This document shows, piece after piece, positions 1-7,435 of a stretch of 7,546 bases of DNA; position 1 is the stretch's first letter; every line of letters begins with the position of its first letter. Location of the stretch: assembly GCA_946479335.1 (NCBI GenBank), contig CAMLFP010000276.1, positions 1 to 7,546 of the forward strand. Direction: 5' to 3'. The notes under the pieces are model-generated. The model did no database searches, was not told the DNA's origin, and was given only the letters and a program-made list of their open reading frames with translations. The translations under genes were made by a program, and so were the position numbers. The stretch comes from an uncultured Archangium sp. GTDB taxonomy: Bacteria > Myxococcota > Myxococcia > Myxococcales > Myxococcaceae.

Positions 1-197
1 GCGCGGTGACCGGCGGCGGCGATGGCACGACGGGCGGCGGCAGCGCGGTGACCGGCGGCGGCACAGCGACCGGCGGCGGCAGCGCGGTGACGGGTGGTGG
101 CACAGCGACCGGTGGCGGCACAGCGACCGGTGGCGGCACGGCGACCGGTGGCGGCACGGCAACCGGTGGCGGCGTCGGCACGACGGGCGGCGGGACC
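1..197 (+). repeat. Tandem 18/21-bp repeat encoding a TGGG-rich linker
   Basis: Ten copies of Thr-Gly-Gly-Gly are visible, separated by either two residues (TA; 18-bp unit) or three residues (SAV, DGT, VGT; 21-bp unit). The longest run of the 18-bp form is at about 111-173. The pair SAV-TGGG-TA-TGGG occurs twice in succession (39-bp higher-order unit, from 42 and from 81). All length changes are multiples of three, so the frame is kept. Synonymous changes (ggc/ggt, aca/acg) distinguish copies. The array continues beyond the left edge. It probably forms a flexible spacer between an N-terminal anchor and the folded modules. Confidence 0.9.
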
Positions 198-2759
198 GGC
201 GCTCCGACGGGTGAGACCTGCTCCGACGCGATCCCGCTGGCTGATGGCGTGACGGCGAGCGGCACGACGGTGGGGGCGTCGAACGACTTCCAGTTCGGGT
301 ACACCTCGAATACCGATTGCTACGGCAGCAGCGGTACTTCCGCTGGCCAGGGAGACCGGGTCTTCCAGATCACGCTCCAGCCCGGCGAAGGCGTCACGGT
401 CGACATCACCGGCGACAACAACTTCGACGTCGTCGCGAACCTGATCGCCGGCCTCGCGGCCTGCGGCACGGGAGGCTCGCCGGTCTCCGATACGACCTGT
501 GTAGACAAGGGTGACTTCGGTGACCCGATGACTCTCACGTGGACGAACTCGACGGGTGCCGCGACCGACGTGTACGTGTTGATCGATGGCTACGGTACCG
601 GTGACGAAGGCGACTTCACCGTCACCGCCACGCTGATCCCGGCTCCGGTGTGCGGAGATGGTCAGATCGCCGCCTCCGAAGGGTGTGACGACACCAATCA
701 GACTGACGGCGACGGGTGCTCCGCGCTTTGCGCCGTCGAGACCGGGTACGCCTGCGCGGGCGAGCCGTCGGTCTGCGCTCCGTTGGCGTCGAACGATACG
801 TGCGCCAGCCCCACCGATCTGGTCTTTACGGGCGATGTCGCGACCGTGACCGGAGACACCACGGTGGCGAGCAACAACAACGCCGGCACGGAGGATTCGT
901 CAGCCACCTGCTCCTCGTACGCCATCTCGACGGGCCGCGATCTGATCTACTCCTACACTCTCACCGACCCGAAGCTGGTGCGCGTGGAGGTGACGCCGCA
1001 GGGGAGCTACACGCCGGCCGTGTATCTCCGCGGCGTGTGCGATGACCCGGCGACGGCGAATCACCTCGGGTGTTCTGGTACCGGCACTGGACCGCAGATC
1101 GTCACGTTGATGCAGCAGCCGGGCACGTACTTCATCTGGGTCGACGGGTATGCCGGGAGCTACGGAGCGTTCTCGATGTCGGTCACGCTCTCCGCGCCCC
1201 CGCAGAATGGAACCTGCACGAACGCTGCCCCGATCTCGGTCGGCGCGCCTGAAACCCAGGCCGACATCACCGGTGGCGGTACGCCCGAGCCGGTGTGCAG
1301 CCTCGGGTCTGGCTCCGCGCTCTACTACTCGGTCGACGTGCCGAGCGGCAGTGCGGTCAACGTCTTCGCCACGCCGACCAACTTCGACGTCAACCTCCGC
1401 GCGGCAGATGTGTGCGGCGCGACGACGTGCCTGGCGACCGCCGACACCTCGAGCTCCACCTCCGCGGCGGGTCGCGAGGTGCTGACGCTCGACAACACCG
1501 CGGGCGCGTTCACCGGCCCCGTGCAGATCATCGTCGGCTCGCCGGGCTCGGCCACGACGGGCGCCTTCTCCATCAGCGCCCAACCCGTCAACGTCGAGGG
1601 CGAGACCTGCGCTGCACCGGAGATCCTCAACGCGTCGCCCGGTGCCCCGCAGAGCACGGCGTACTTCCTCTCCGACGTGGGCACGAGCAACAGCTCCGCT
1701 GACGGGTGCGGAGGGAGCTCTTCTTCCGGGCCGGAGCGCGTGTACCAGGTCACCTTGCAAGCGGGCGAGGCGGTTGCCGTGACCGTGACCCCGACGACCG
1801 CGTGGGACTCCGTCGTCTATCTCGTCCCGGCCTCCACGTCTTGCGCTGCTACCGGCACGGTCTGCGCCGCGGGGAACAACTCGGGCGGTGCAGGCGCGAC
1901 CGACACGCTCGTGTACCAGAACACGGGTGCGAGCGACGCCGACTATCTGCTCGTCGTCGATGGCGCAGGCGAAGGTGATTTCGGAGAGTTCAACCTCGAC
2001 ATCAGCTTCGCGACGCCGGTCTGCGGAAATTCCACGTTGGAGCCCACGGAGACCTGTGACGACGGGAACACCAACCCCAGCGATGGGTGCTCGGCCACCT
2101 GCACGGTGGAGTCGGGTTATGCGTGCACGGGCGCGGGGCCGGGTTCCTGCGTCCAACGCGTCTTCGCGCTCTCCGCGGTCAACTGTATCGACATGACCTC
2201 GGCCACCACCGAGACGCTCCTCCCCTCCGGGAGCTGGTCGGCCAACGACGAAGGGTACTCCGTGACGGCGCCGCTGCCCTTCAGTTGGTCGATGTACGGC
2301 CAGACGGTCGGCTACTACAGCGTCGCGGCGAACGGCTTCGTCGGGTTCTTTGACACGTCGAATGGTGCGCTCACCGGGAACAGCTACACGCACGCATCCA
2401 CCATCCCCTCCACCTCGAGCCCCAACGGCTACCTCGCCGCCTTCTGGGACGACCTCGAGGTCGACTCCGTCAAGACACTCCTCACGGGCACCGCCGGCGC
2501 GCAGGTTTTCGCGATCGAGTGGTCGGGCTACTCGCTCTCGGGGTCTTCGTCTGACTCGATGCGGTTCCAGATTCAGGTGCTGGAGACCGGCGGCGCGGAG
2601 TTCCACTACTGCGCGGCGACGAGCTCGGACCCTGCGACCATCGATGGCAGCAACGCGCTCATCGGTGCAGAGAGCCCAGACGGCACCACGGGAGACCTCA
2701 TCGGGAACGACGCCGCGGTGCTCACCTGGGGAACCAGCGCGTGGCACTTCGACCTCTGA
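1..2759 (+). CDS. Large secreted multi-domain surface protein with PPC-like and DUF4215 repeats (5' end missing)
   Basis: The reading frame is open from the left edge, so the true start and any signal peptide lie outside the window; the GTG at 6 is only an internal Val codon. Residues are numbered from that GTG. Residues 2-66 are a Thr-Gly-Gly-Gly low-complexity linker. Four beta-rich modules resembling bacterial pre-peptidase C-terminal (PPC) domains follow at about 70-213, 263-398, 401-528 and 533-671, each starting near a Cys and most ending in a 'VDGYG/GDFT'-like strand. DUF4215-type cysteine modules (CGDG..., CDD, DGCS, GYAC) lie at 216-257 and 673-715. The C-terminal part (about 718-917) is a separate beta-rich domain with 'AAFWDDLEVDS' and 'FAIEWSGYS', vaguely NIDO-like. 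No catalytic motif or C-terminal membrane anchor is seen. Such proteins in Myxococcota are usually lipoproteins or exported proteins of unknown role, perhaps in adhesion or ligand binding. It has visibly more A/T-ending codons than its neighbours. Confidence 0.85.
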   Translation, partial: AVTGGGDGTTGGGSAVTGGGTATGGGSAVTGGGTATGGGTATGGGTATGGGTATGGGVGTTGGGTGAPTGETCSDAIPLADGVTASGTTVGASNDFQFGYTSNTDCYGSSGTSAGQGDRVFQITLQPGEGVTVDITGDNNFDVVANLIAGLAACGTGGSPVSDTTCVDKGDFGDPMTLTWTNSTGAATDVYVLIDGYGTGDEGDFTVTATLIPAPVCGDGQIAASEGCDDTNQTDGDGCSALCAVETGYACAGEPSVCAPLASNDTCASPTDLVFTGDVATVTGDTTVASNNNAGTEDSSATCSSYAISTGRDLIYSYTLTDPKLVRVEVTPQGSYTPAVYLRGVCDDPATANHLGCSGTGTGPQIVTLMQQPGTYFIWVDGYAGSYGAFSMSVTLSAPPQNGTCTNAAPISVGAPETQADITGGGTPEPVCSLGSGSALYYSVDVPSGSAVNVFATPTNFDVNLRAADVCGATTCLATADTSSSTSAAGREVLTLDNTAGAFTGPVQIIVGSPGSATTGAFSISAQPVNVEGETCAAPEILNASPGAPQSTAYFLSDVGTSNSSADGCGGSSSSGPERVYQVTLQAGEAVAVTVTPTTAWDSVVYLVPASTSCAATGTVCAAGNNSGGAGATDTLVYQNTGASDADYLLVVDGAGEGDFGEFNLDISFATPVCGNSTLEPTETCDDGNTNPSDGCSATCTVESGYACTGAGPGSCVQRVFALSAVNCIDMTSATTETLLPSGSWSANDEGYSVTAPLPFSWSMYGQTVGYYSVAANGFVGFFDTSNGALTGNSYTHASTIPSTSSPNGYLAAFWDDLEVDSVKTLLTGTAGAQVFAIEWSGYSLSGSSSDSMRFQIQVLETGGAEFHYCAATSSDPATIDGSNALIGAESPDGTTGDLIGNDAAVLTWGTSAWHFDL

Positions 2760-2764
2760 GTTGA

Positions 2765-2779
2765 CGCCTCGCTGAGGCG
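2765..2779 (+). other. Small hairpin just after the stop codon of the surface-protein gene
   Basis: Six-base arms CGCCTC (2765-2770) and GAGGCG (2774-2779) enclose a three-base loop. A second pairing register, CTCGC (2768-2772) with GCGAG (2777-2781), is also possible. It begins five bases after the stop codon and lies directly upstream of the intrinsic terminator. It may help protect the 3' end of the message, or may be a chance GC-rich pairing. Confidence 0.4.
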
Positions 2780-2784
2780 AGCGC

Positions 2785-2822
2785 GCCGGCCACTCCTTCG
2801 CGGGGTGGCCGGCGTTTTTTTT
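2785..2822 (+). terminator. Strong intrinsic terminator of the surface-protein gene
   Basis: A perfect nine-base stem pairs GCCGGCCAC (2785-2793) with GTGGCCGGC (2805-2813). It can extend inward by three more pairs (one T-G) to a five-base loop at 2797-2801. One G and then eight T residues (2815-2822) follow. This is the standard rho-independent form and sits 25 bases after the stop codon of the large secreted protein. The T tract touches the TTG that would be the furthest upstream start for the next gene, which argues that the next gene starts later. Confidence 0.9.
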
Positions 2823-2828
2823 GTCTCG

Positions 2829-2834
2829 TATAGG
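2829..2834 (+). promoter_or_regulatory. Possible -10 box (TATAGG) for the CapA-family gene
   Basis: TATAGG is the only promoter-like hexamer between the terminator and the ATG at 2842. A start of transcription seven or so bases downstream would give an almost leaderless message. No good -35 box is present: the correctly spaced hexamer, TGGCCG at 2806-2811, lies inside the terminator stem. The AGG within the box is alternatively a weak ribosome binding site seven bases before the ATG. This is a weak candidate; read-through of the terminator is the alternative. Confidence 0.2.
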
Positions 2835-2841
2835 CGCGTGC

Positions 2842-3849
2842 ATGCTGTCGCTCGTCGTCGCGCTGTCGCTCTCCGCCGCACCTGAACCCTTCTTGCGTCT
2901 GCGCGCCGCGGGCGACGTGATGCTCGGCACCTCCGTGCCCGAGGGCAAGCTGGCGCCCGACGACGGCGCGAAGCTGCTCGACGGTGTCTCTGCGCTGCTG
3001 CGCGACGCCGACCTCACCTTCGTCAACCTGGAGGGCCCGCTGTGCGACTCCGGCACCTCGGCGAAGTGCAAGAAGGGCGGCAACTGCTTCGCGTTCCGCT
3101 CCCCCACGCGCTACGGCGCGTACCTCGAAGCGGCGGGCGTCGACCTCGCGTCGACGGCCAACAACCACGCGGGTGACTTCGGCGAGGCGTGCCGGCGTGA
3201 GACCGAGGCGACGCTGGAGAAGCACCGCATCGTGTGGTCGGGCCCGCGCGGCACCATCGGCCACACCGAGTTCCGCGGAAAGAAGGTGGCGCTCATCGCC
3301 TTCCACACCTCCGGCGCGTGCAACGACGTCAACGACCTCAAGGCCGCGCAGGCGCTGGTGCGCCAGGCGAAGGCCGACGCCGACCTGGTCATCGTCAGCT
3401 TCCACGGCGGCGCGGAGGGCACCAACGCCACGCACGTGAAGAACGGCGCGGAGCGCTACCTCGGCGAGAACCGCGGCGACCTGAAGGCCTTCACCCACGG
3501 CGTCATCGACGCGGGCGCCGACCTCGTCATCGGCCACGGCCCGCACGTGGTGCGCGCGCTCGAACTCTACAAAGGCCACCTCATCGCGTACTCGCTGGGC
3601 AACTTCGCGACGTACGGGCGCTTCGACCTCTCGGGCCCGCTGGGCGTCGCCGTCATCCTCGAGGTGTCGCTGGCGGAAGATGGGACGTTCCTCTCCGGCA
3701 AGCTGCTCCCGACGAAGCAACTGGGCGAAGGCGTGCCCGTCGTCGACGAGAGCGGGCGGGGCGCGAAGCTGGTGCGCGAGCTGTCGCGCGCCGACTTCCC
3801 GAAGACCATGCCGCGCATCGACGAGCAGACCTTCGAGCTCTCCCTGTGA
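2842..3849 (+). CDS. CapA family protein (PGA_cap, metallophosphatase-like), secreted
   Basis: The protein belongs to the CapA/PgsA family (Pfam PGA_cap), whose fold resembles calcineurin-like metallophosphatases and whose members act outside the membrane in poly-gamma-glutamate or other surface-polymer metabolism. Numbering from the TTG at 2821, family motifs are GDVMLG (31-36), NLEG (69-72), ANNHAGD (113-119), SFHGG (193-197), IGHGPH (237-242) and YSLGNF (257-262). The Asp, Asn and His residues in these are the likely metal or active-site set. I choose ATG 2842 (335 aa) because the TTG at 2821 lies in the terminator T tract, although TTG would supply an Arg to the signal peptide. The N-terminus (LSLVVALSLSAA) looks like a signal peptide with cleavage before Pro. 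No transmembrane anchor follows. There are no capB/capC-like genes beside it, so it may not make poly-gamma-glutamate. Its stop overlaps the next gene's start. Confidence 0.87.
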   Translation: MLSLVVALSLSAAPEPFLRLRAAGDVMLGTSVPEGKLAPDDGAKLLDGVSALLRDADLTFVNLEGPLCDSGTSAKCKKGGNCFAFRSPTRYGAYLEAAGVDLASTANNHAGDFGEACRRETEATLEKHRIVWSGPRGTIGHTEFRGKKVALIAFHTSGACNDVNDLKAAQALVRQAKADADLVIVSFHGGAEGTNATHVKNGAERYLGENRGDLKAFTHGVIDAGADLVIGHGPHVVRALELYKGHLIAYSLGNFATYGRFDLSGPLGVAVILEVSLAEDGTFLSGKLLPTKQLGEGVPVVDESGRGAKLVRELSRADFPKTMPRIDEQTFELSL

Positions 3850-4289
3850 GCAGCGAGTGCGCGCGTCACCCGGGCGTGACCGCGGTCGACCTCTGCGCGC
3901 GCTGCGGCACGTTCATGTGCGCCGAGTGCGTGGAGTACCAGCGCGACGACGTGCCGCTGTGCCAGCCGTGCCTCACGCTGGTGCGCGAGGTGCCGGCGTC
4001 GGTGCGCGCGCGGGCGTTGGCGGTGATGGGCGCGCTCGCGGTGCTGACGTTGGTGGCGGGCTTCTTCGTGAAGGGGCGCCCCGGTTTGTTCCTGTGGGCC
4101 GGCGCGTCGGTGATGGCCACGGTGGGCTTCGCCTGGTCGATGCTGGAGGGCCGCCGCCTGCGCGCGCTCCCCGGCGTGCAACGCGGCCTGCGGTGGGTGC
4201 GCGCCGGGCTGGTGTTGAGCGCCATCGCCGCGGTGGGCTTCCTCGTGCTCGCGGCCAGCTTCGTGGTGTTCATCTCCAGGGCGCGTTGA
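3846..4289 (+). CDS. Small membrane protein with N-terminal B-box-like zinc finger
   Basis: This 147-aa protein starts with GTG at 3846, overlapping the CapA stop as GTGA. There is no clear ribosome binding site, so translation probably depends on re-initiation. The N-terminus has C5-x2-H8, C17-x2-C20, C25-x2-C28 and C39-x2-C42, a spacing that resembles a B-box-type zinc finger able to bind two Zn ions. Three hydrophobic segments follow at about 57-75, 80-99 and 118-143, with Arg-rich loops between. The zinc domain and the membrane segments suggest a cytoplasmic zinc-binding head on an inner-membrane anchor. I do not know a function. The coupling to capA suggests a shared job at the envelope. 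The same frame is open far upstream inside capA, but that part is Arg/Pro-rich and is a GC shadow. Confidence 0.8.
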   Translation: MSSECARHPGVTAVDLCARCGTFMCAECVEYQRDDVPLCQPCLTLVREVPASVRARALAVMGALAVLTLVAGFFVKGRPGLFLWAGASVMATVGFAWSMLEGRRLRALPGVQRGLRWVRAGLVLSAIAAVGFLVLAASFVVFISRAR

Positions 4290-4292
4290 GCC

Positions 4293-4810
4293 TCACCTGC
4301 GCGCGGCGGTCAGCAGCTCGTCGCTCAACGGCGTGCCCTTGAGCGCGCGCGCGAGCGACACCGCGCCATGCATCAACGCCAGCTGCTTGAGCGCCTCGGC
4401 CCGGCTGAGCCCCATCGCTTCGAGCGTCTCGACGAAGTGCGCGACCTCTTCCGCCAGCGCTTCGCGGTACGGCGCGCCGCCGGGGCGTGACGCGTCGGCG
4501 GCGGTCGCGGGCAGCAGGCACCCCGACTCGGGTTGATCTCGATGCGCGCGGCTCACGTAGCGCCGCGTGACGTCGTCGACGCTCTTCGCGGAGCCGAGGA
4601 GCGCGTCCCACGCGCGGGCGGCGCGCTCGCGGATGGTCGAGGCGAAGAGGTCCTCCTTCGAGGCGAAGTGGCCGTAGAAGCCGCCGACCGTGAGGCCGGC
4701 GCCCTTCATCACGTCTTGCACCGACGACGCCTCGATGCCGCGCGCGCGCAGCAGCTTCATCGCGGAGTCGATGATGGCCTCGCGCGTCTCCGCTTTCTGC
4801 GCGGCGCGGC

Positions 4811-4814
<4 letters not shown>
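4293..4814 (-). CDS. TetR/AcrR family transcriptional regulator
   Basis: This 173-aa protein is a likely repressor. The N-terminal helical region '[13 protein letters not shown]' (10-22) is followed by a helix-turn-helix at about 30-50, ending in GGFYGHF (44-50) and then SKEDLF (52-57), the classic TetR DNA-binding signature. The ligand-binding C-terminal domain contains 'ESGCLLPA'. A frame extension upstream to 4859 exists, but GTG 4814 is preferred: it has GGAG five bases upstream and forms a GTGA overlap with the thiolase stop, so the two genes are co-translated. The regulator probably controls its own operon and senses a CoA thioester, fatty acid or related compound. That ligand is inferred only from the neighbouring thiolase. 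Its stop is three bases from the stop of the convergent zinc-finger gene. Confidence 0.9.
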
Positions 4815-6043
<1,229 letters not shown>

Positions 6044-6050
6044 GTGTGTG

Positions 6051-6056
6051 CTCTCC
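6051..6056 (-). promoter_or_regulatory. Ribosome binding site of the thiolase gene
   Basis: GGAGAG on the minus strand lies seven bases upstream of ATG 6043. It is the strongest Shine-Dalgarno match in the window and fixes the thiolase start. Confidence 0.8.
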
Positions 6057-6074
6057 GTGGTTGGAATTTCGACC

Positions 6075-6105
6075 ATCATATGACGGACATCATTCGAATA
6101 TGCAA
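6075..6105 (-). promoter_or_regulatory. Candidate sigma-70-type promoter of the thiolase-tetR operon with operator-like repeats
   Basis: On the minus strand a -10-like TATGAT (6080-6075, five of six matches to TATAAT) is preceded at a long 19-base spacing by TTGCAT (6105-6100, three of six). Transcription would start near 6068, giving a leader of about 25 bases that carries the GGAGAG site. The segment is strikingly AT-rich for this genome. It overlaps the palindrome ATTCGAAT (6092-6099), a direct repeat CATCAT (6074-6079 and 6088-6093) and widely spaced inverted TTCGA/TCGAA arms (6068-6072 and 6094-6098). These are plausible binding sites for the TetR protein encoded in the operon, by inference only. 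Confidence 0.4.
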
Positions 6106-6112
6106 CCCTGCG

Positions 6113-6907
6113 TCACCGGCACGCGGGGCTGAGGAGCTCCGGGCGGTACTCGAAGTGCATGGTGTCGTAGTGCTTCCACCGGCCGCCCCAGATGAAGCCC
6201 TCGGCCTCGAAGGCGTCGACCACCGCCTGGGGCACGCGGTTCTTCCAGACCATCGGGTGGCCGCGGTACGTCCACCGCCAGTAGTCGGAGCGCTCCACGT
6301 TCAAGTCGATGGCGATGCCGAAGGCGTGCCCTGAGAGCCGCTTGCTGCGCTTGATGGTGCGCCAGATGAACGTGCCGCCGATGTCTTTCAAGAAGGGCAG
6401 CACCTTCGGGTCGGCCTTCACCGCGGCCTCGAGGCGCGCGACGACCCGGGTCAGCGCCTCGGCGGCGCGCTCGTGGAAGGGGTAGCGCAGCCCGAAGAAG
6501 CGCACCTTCGCGAGGCGCGGCTCGACCTCCCGGCGCTTGCCGCCATACGTCGCGCGGAAGAGCTCTTCGACGCGCGCGCGGCCCGGGTCGACCGGCGCGC
6601 CGGCGTCGCTGGTGTCGATGGGCACGATGGGGCCGGTGATGTACGGCGGGTCGTAGATGTCGGAGAGCGTGGGGATCTCCTCGGTCTCGTCCTCCGCGGG
6701 GTCGTCGACGAAGAGGCCGGCGTCGCGCGCGTCGCGGGGCGGCGCCTGCCAGGGCACGAAGACGCCGGTCTCGAGCTGCAGGCCCCAGCCGGCGTCAGCG
6801 CGGTACGAGACGGTGCCCGCGTACCAGTTGGGCAGGCACGCGAGGCCGCGCGGCGGGGTGCCTGCGTCGGCCTGCGTCAGCAGCAGGAGGAGCAGCGCGC
6901 CTGTCAC
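6113..6907 (-). CDS. Secreted M15-type (VanY/CwlK-like) peptidoglycan peptidase
   Basis: The 264-aa protein ends in a peptidase M15 zinc domain of the L,D- or D,D-carboxypeptidase/endopeptidase type that trims peptidoglycan peptides. The zinc ligands appear as His194 and Asp201 in SGHAFGIAIDLN (192-203) and His251 in YDTMHFEYR (247-255), with Asp248 the likely catalytic acid. The N-terminus MTGALLLLLLTQADAG looks like a short signal peptide with cleavage after ADA, but it lacks a basic residue. Residues from about 50 to 110 are rich in Asp, Pro and Ala and look like a flexible linker. The domain begins near 110. GTG 6907 overlaps the stop of the biotin carrier gene as GTGA, with no convincing ribosome binding site, so the two are co-translated. 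A cell-wall enzyme downstream of a carboxylase subunit is unexpected. Exact cleavage specificity cannot be told. Confidence 0.85.
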   Translation of the reverse strand: MTGALLLLLLTQADAGTPPRGLACLPNWYAGTVSYRADAGWGLQLETGVFVPWQAPPRDARDAGLFVDDPAEDETEEIPTLSDIYDPPYITGPIVPIDTSDAGAPVDPGRARVEELFRATYGGKRREVEPRLAKVRFFGLRYPFHERAAEALTRVVARLEAAVKADPKVLPFLKDIGGTFIWRTIKRSKRLSGHAFGIAIDLNVERSDYWRWTYRGHPMVWKNRVPQAVVDAFEAEGFIWGGRWKHYDTMHFEYRPELLSPACR

Positions 6908-7431
6908 TCCACGACGACCAGCGGCGCGCCGTTCTCGACCGCCGTGCCTTCCTTCGTGAAGATCTCGGTCACCTTGCCGGCCTTCGGGCTCTTGAGCTCG
7001 TTCTCCATCTTCATCGCCTCAACCACCACCAGCCCCTGATCTTCCGCGACCTCGTCGCCCACCTTCACCAGCAGCTTCACCACCTTGCCGGGCATCGGCG
7101 CGTTGATGGTCTGCTTGCCCTCGACGGAGAAGGCCGCGTTCGCCGCGCGCAGCCGCAGCTTGCGCTCGTCGACGACGTCGAGGCGCACGCGTTGCCCGCG
7201 CACCACCACGTCGACCTCGTCGTTCTTGTCTTCGAACTCCGCGGCCCATGAGGCGGTGCCCGCGAGCAACGACAGCCCACCGTTGGGGAGCGAGAGCGCG
7301 TCGACCTCGAAGGTCTTGCCCTCCATGGTCACTGCGTAGCGACCGTCGCCCAGCGTCTCCACTGAGAGCTCGGTGGGCTCGGCGGCCTTCTGGTCCAGGT
7401 CCTTCACGAAGTACTTCGTTGCGCGCGCCAT
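6904..7431 (-). CDS. Biotin carboxyl carrier protein of an acyl-CoA carboxylase
   Basis: The 175-aa protein carries the biotin that moves carboxyl groups between a biotin carboxylase and a carboxyltransferase. The C-terminal biotinyl domain (about 108-175) has APMPGKV (111-117) and EAMKMEN (138-144), with Lys141 the biotinylated residue. Residues about 20-100 form a beta-rich region ('GRYAVTMEGKTFEVDAL' then 'VDVVVRGQRVRLDV'), like the segment preceding the biotinyl domain in propionyl- and methylcrotonyl-CoA carboxylase alpha subunits. A free-standing carrier of this build usually belongs to a multi-subunit acyl-CoA carboxylase. ATG 7431 has GGAG eight bases upstream and starts four bases after the stop of the preceding gene. 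The substrate (acetyl-, propionyl- or other acyl-CoA) cannot be decided here. It is distinct from the typical AccB of fatty acid synthesis, which has an Ala/Pro-rich linker. Confidence 0.9.
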   Translation of the reverse strand: MARATKYFVKDLDQKAAEPTELSVETLGDGRYAVTMEGKTFEVDALSLPNGGLSLLAGTASWAAEFEDKNDEVDVVVRGQRVRLDVVDERKLRLRAANAAFSVEGKQTINAPMPGKVVKLLVKVGDEVAEDQGLVVVEAMKMENELKSPKAGKVTEIFTKEGTAVENGAPLVVVE

Positions 7432-7435
7432 CGCT

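Noticed and set aside
1..197. Possible CRISPR-like or regulatory direct repeats
   Set aside because: Units are 18 or 21 bp, contiguous without unique spacers, and encode an in-frame Gly/Thr linker, so this is a coding tandem repeat.
1..197. G-quadruplex potential in the G-rich repeat
   Set aside because: Most G runs are only two or three bases long, and such runs follow from glycine codons. Nothing suggests a function at DNA or RNA level.
900..3107. A 735-codon open frame on the minus strand opposite the secreted protein and the start of capA
   Set aside because: Its translation is Arg/Ala/Gly-rich with no domain motifs and it spans a strong terminator. It mirrors the GC-rich codons of the true + strand genes.
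3234..3845. Upstream extension of the zinc-finger gene into capA
   Set aside because: The extension is Arg/Pro/Gly-rich shadow of capA. The convincing zinc-finger protein starts at the GTG overlapping the capA stop.
6044..6079. Longer thiolase start at ATG 6079 adding twelve residues
   Set aside because: The extra residues do not fit the family N-terminus and would begin inside the candidate promoter. ATG 6043 has an excellent ribosome binding site.
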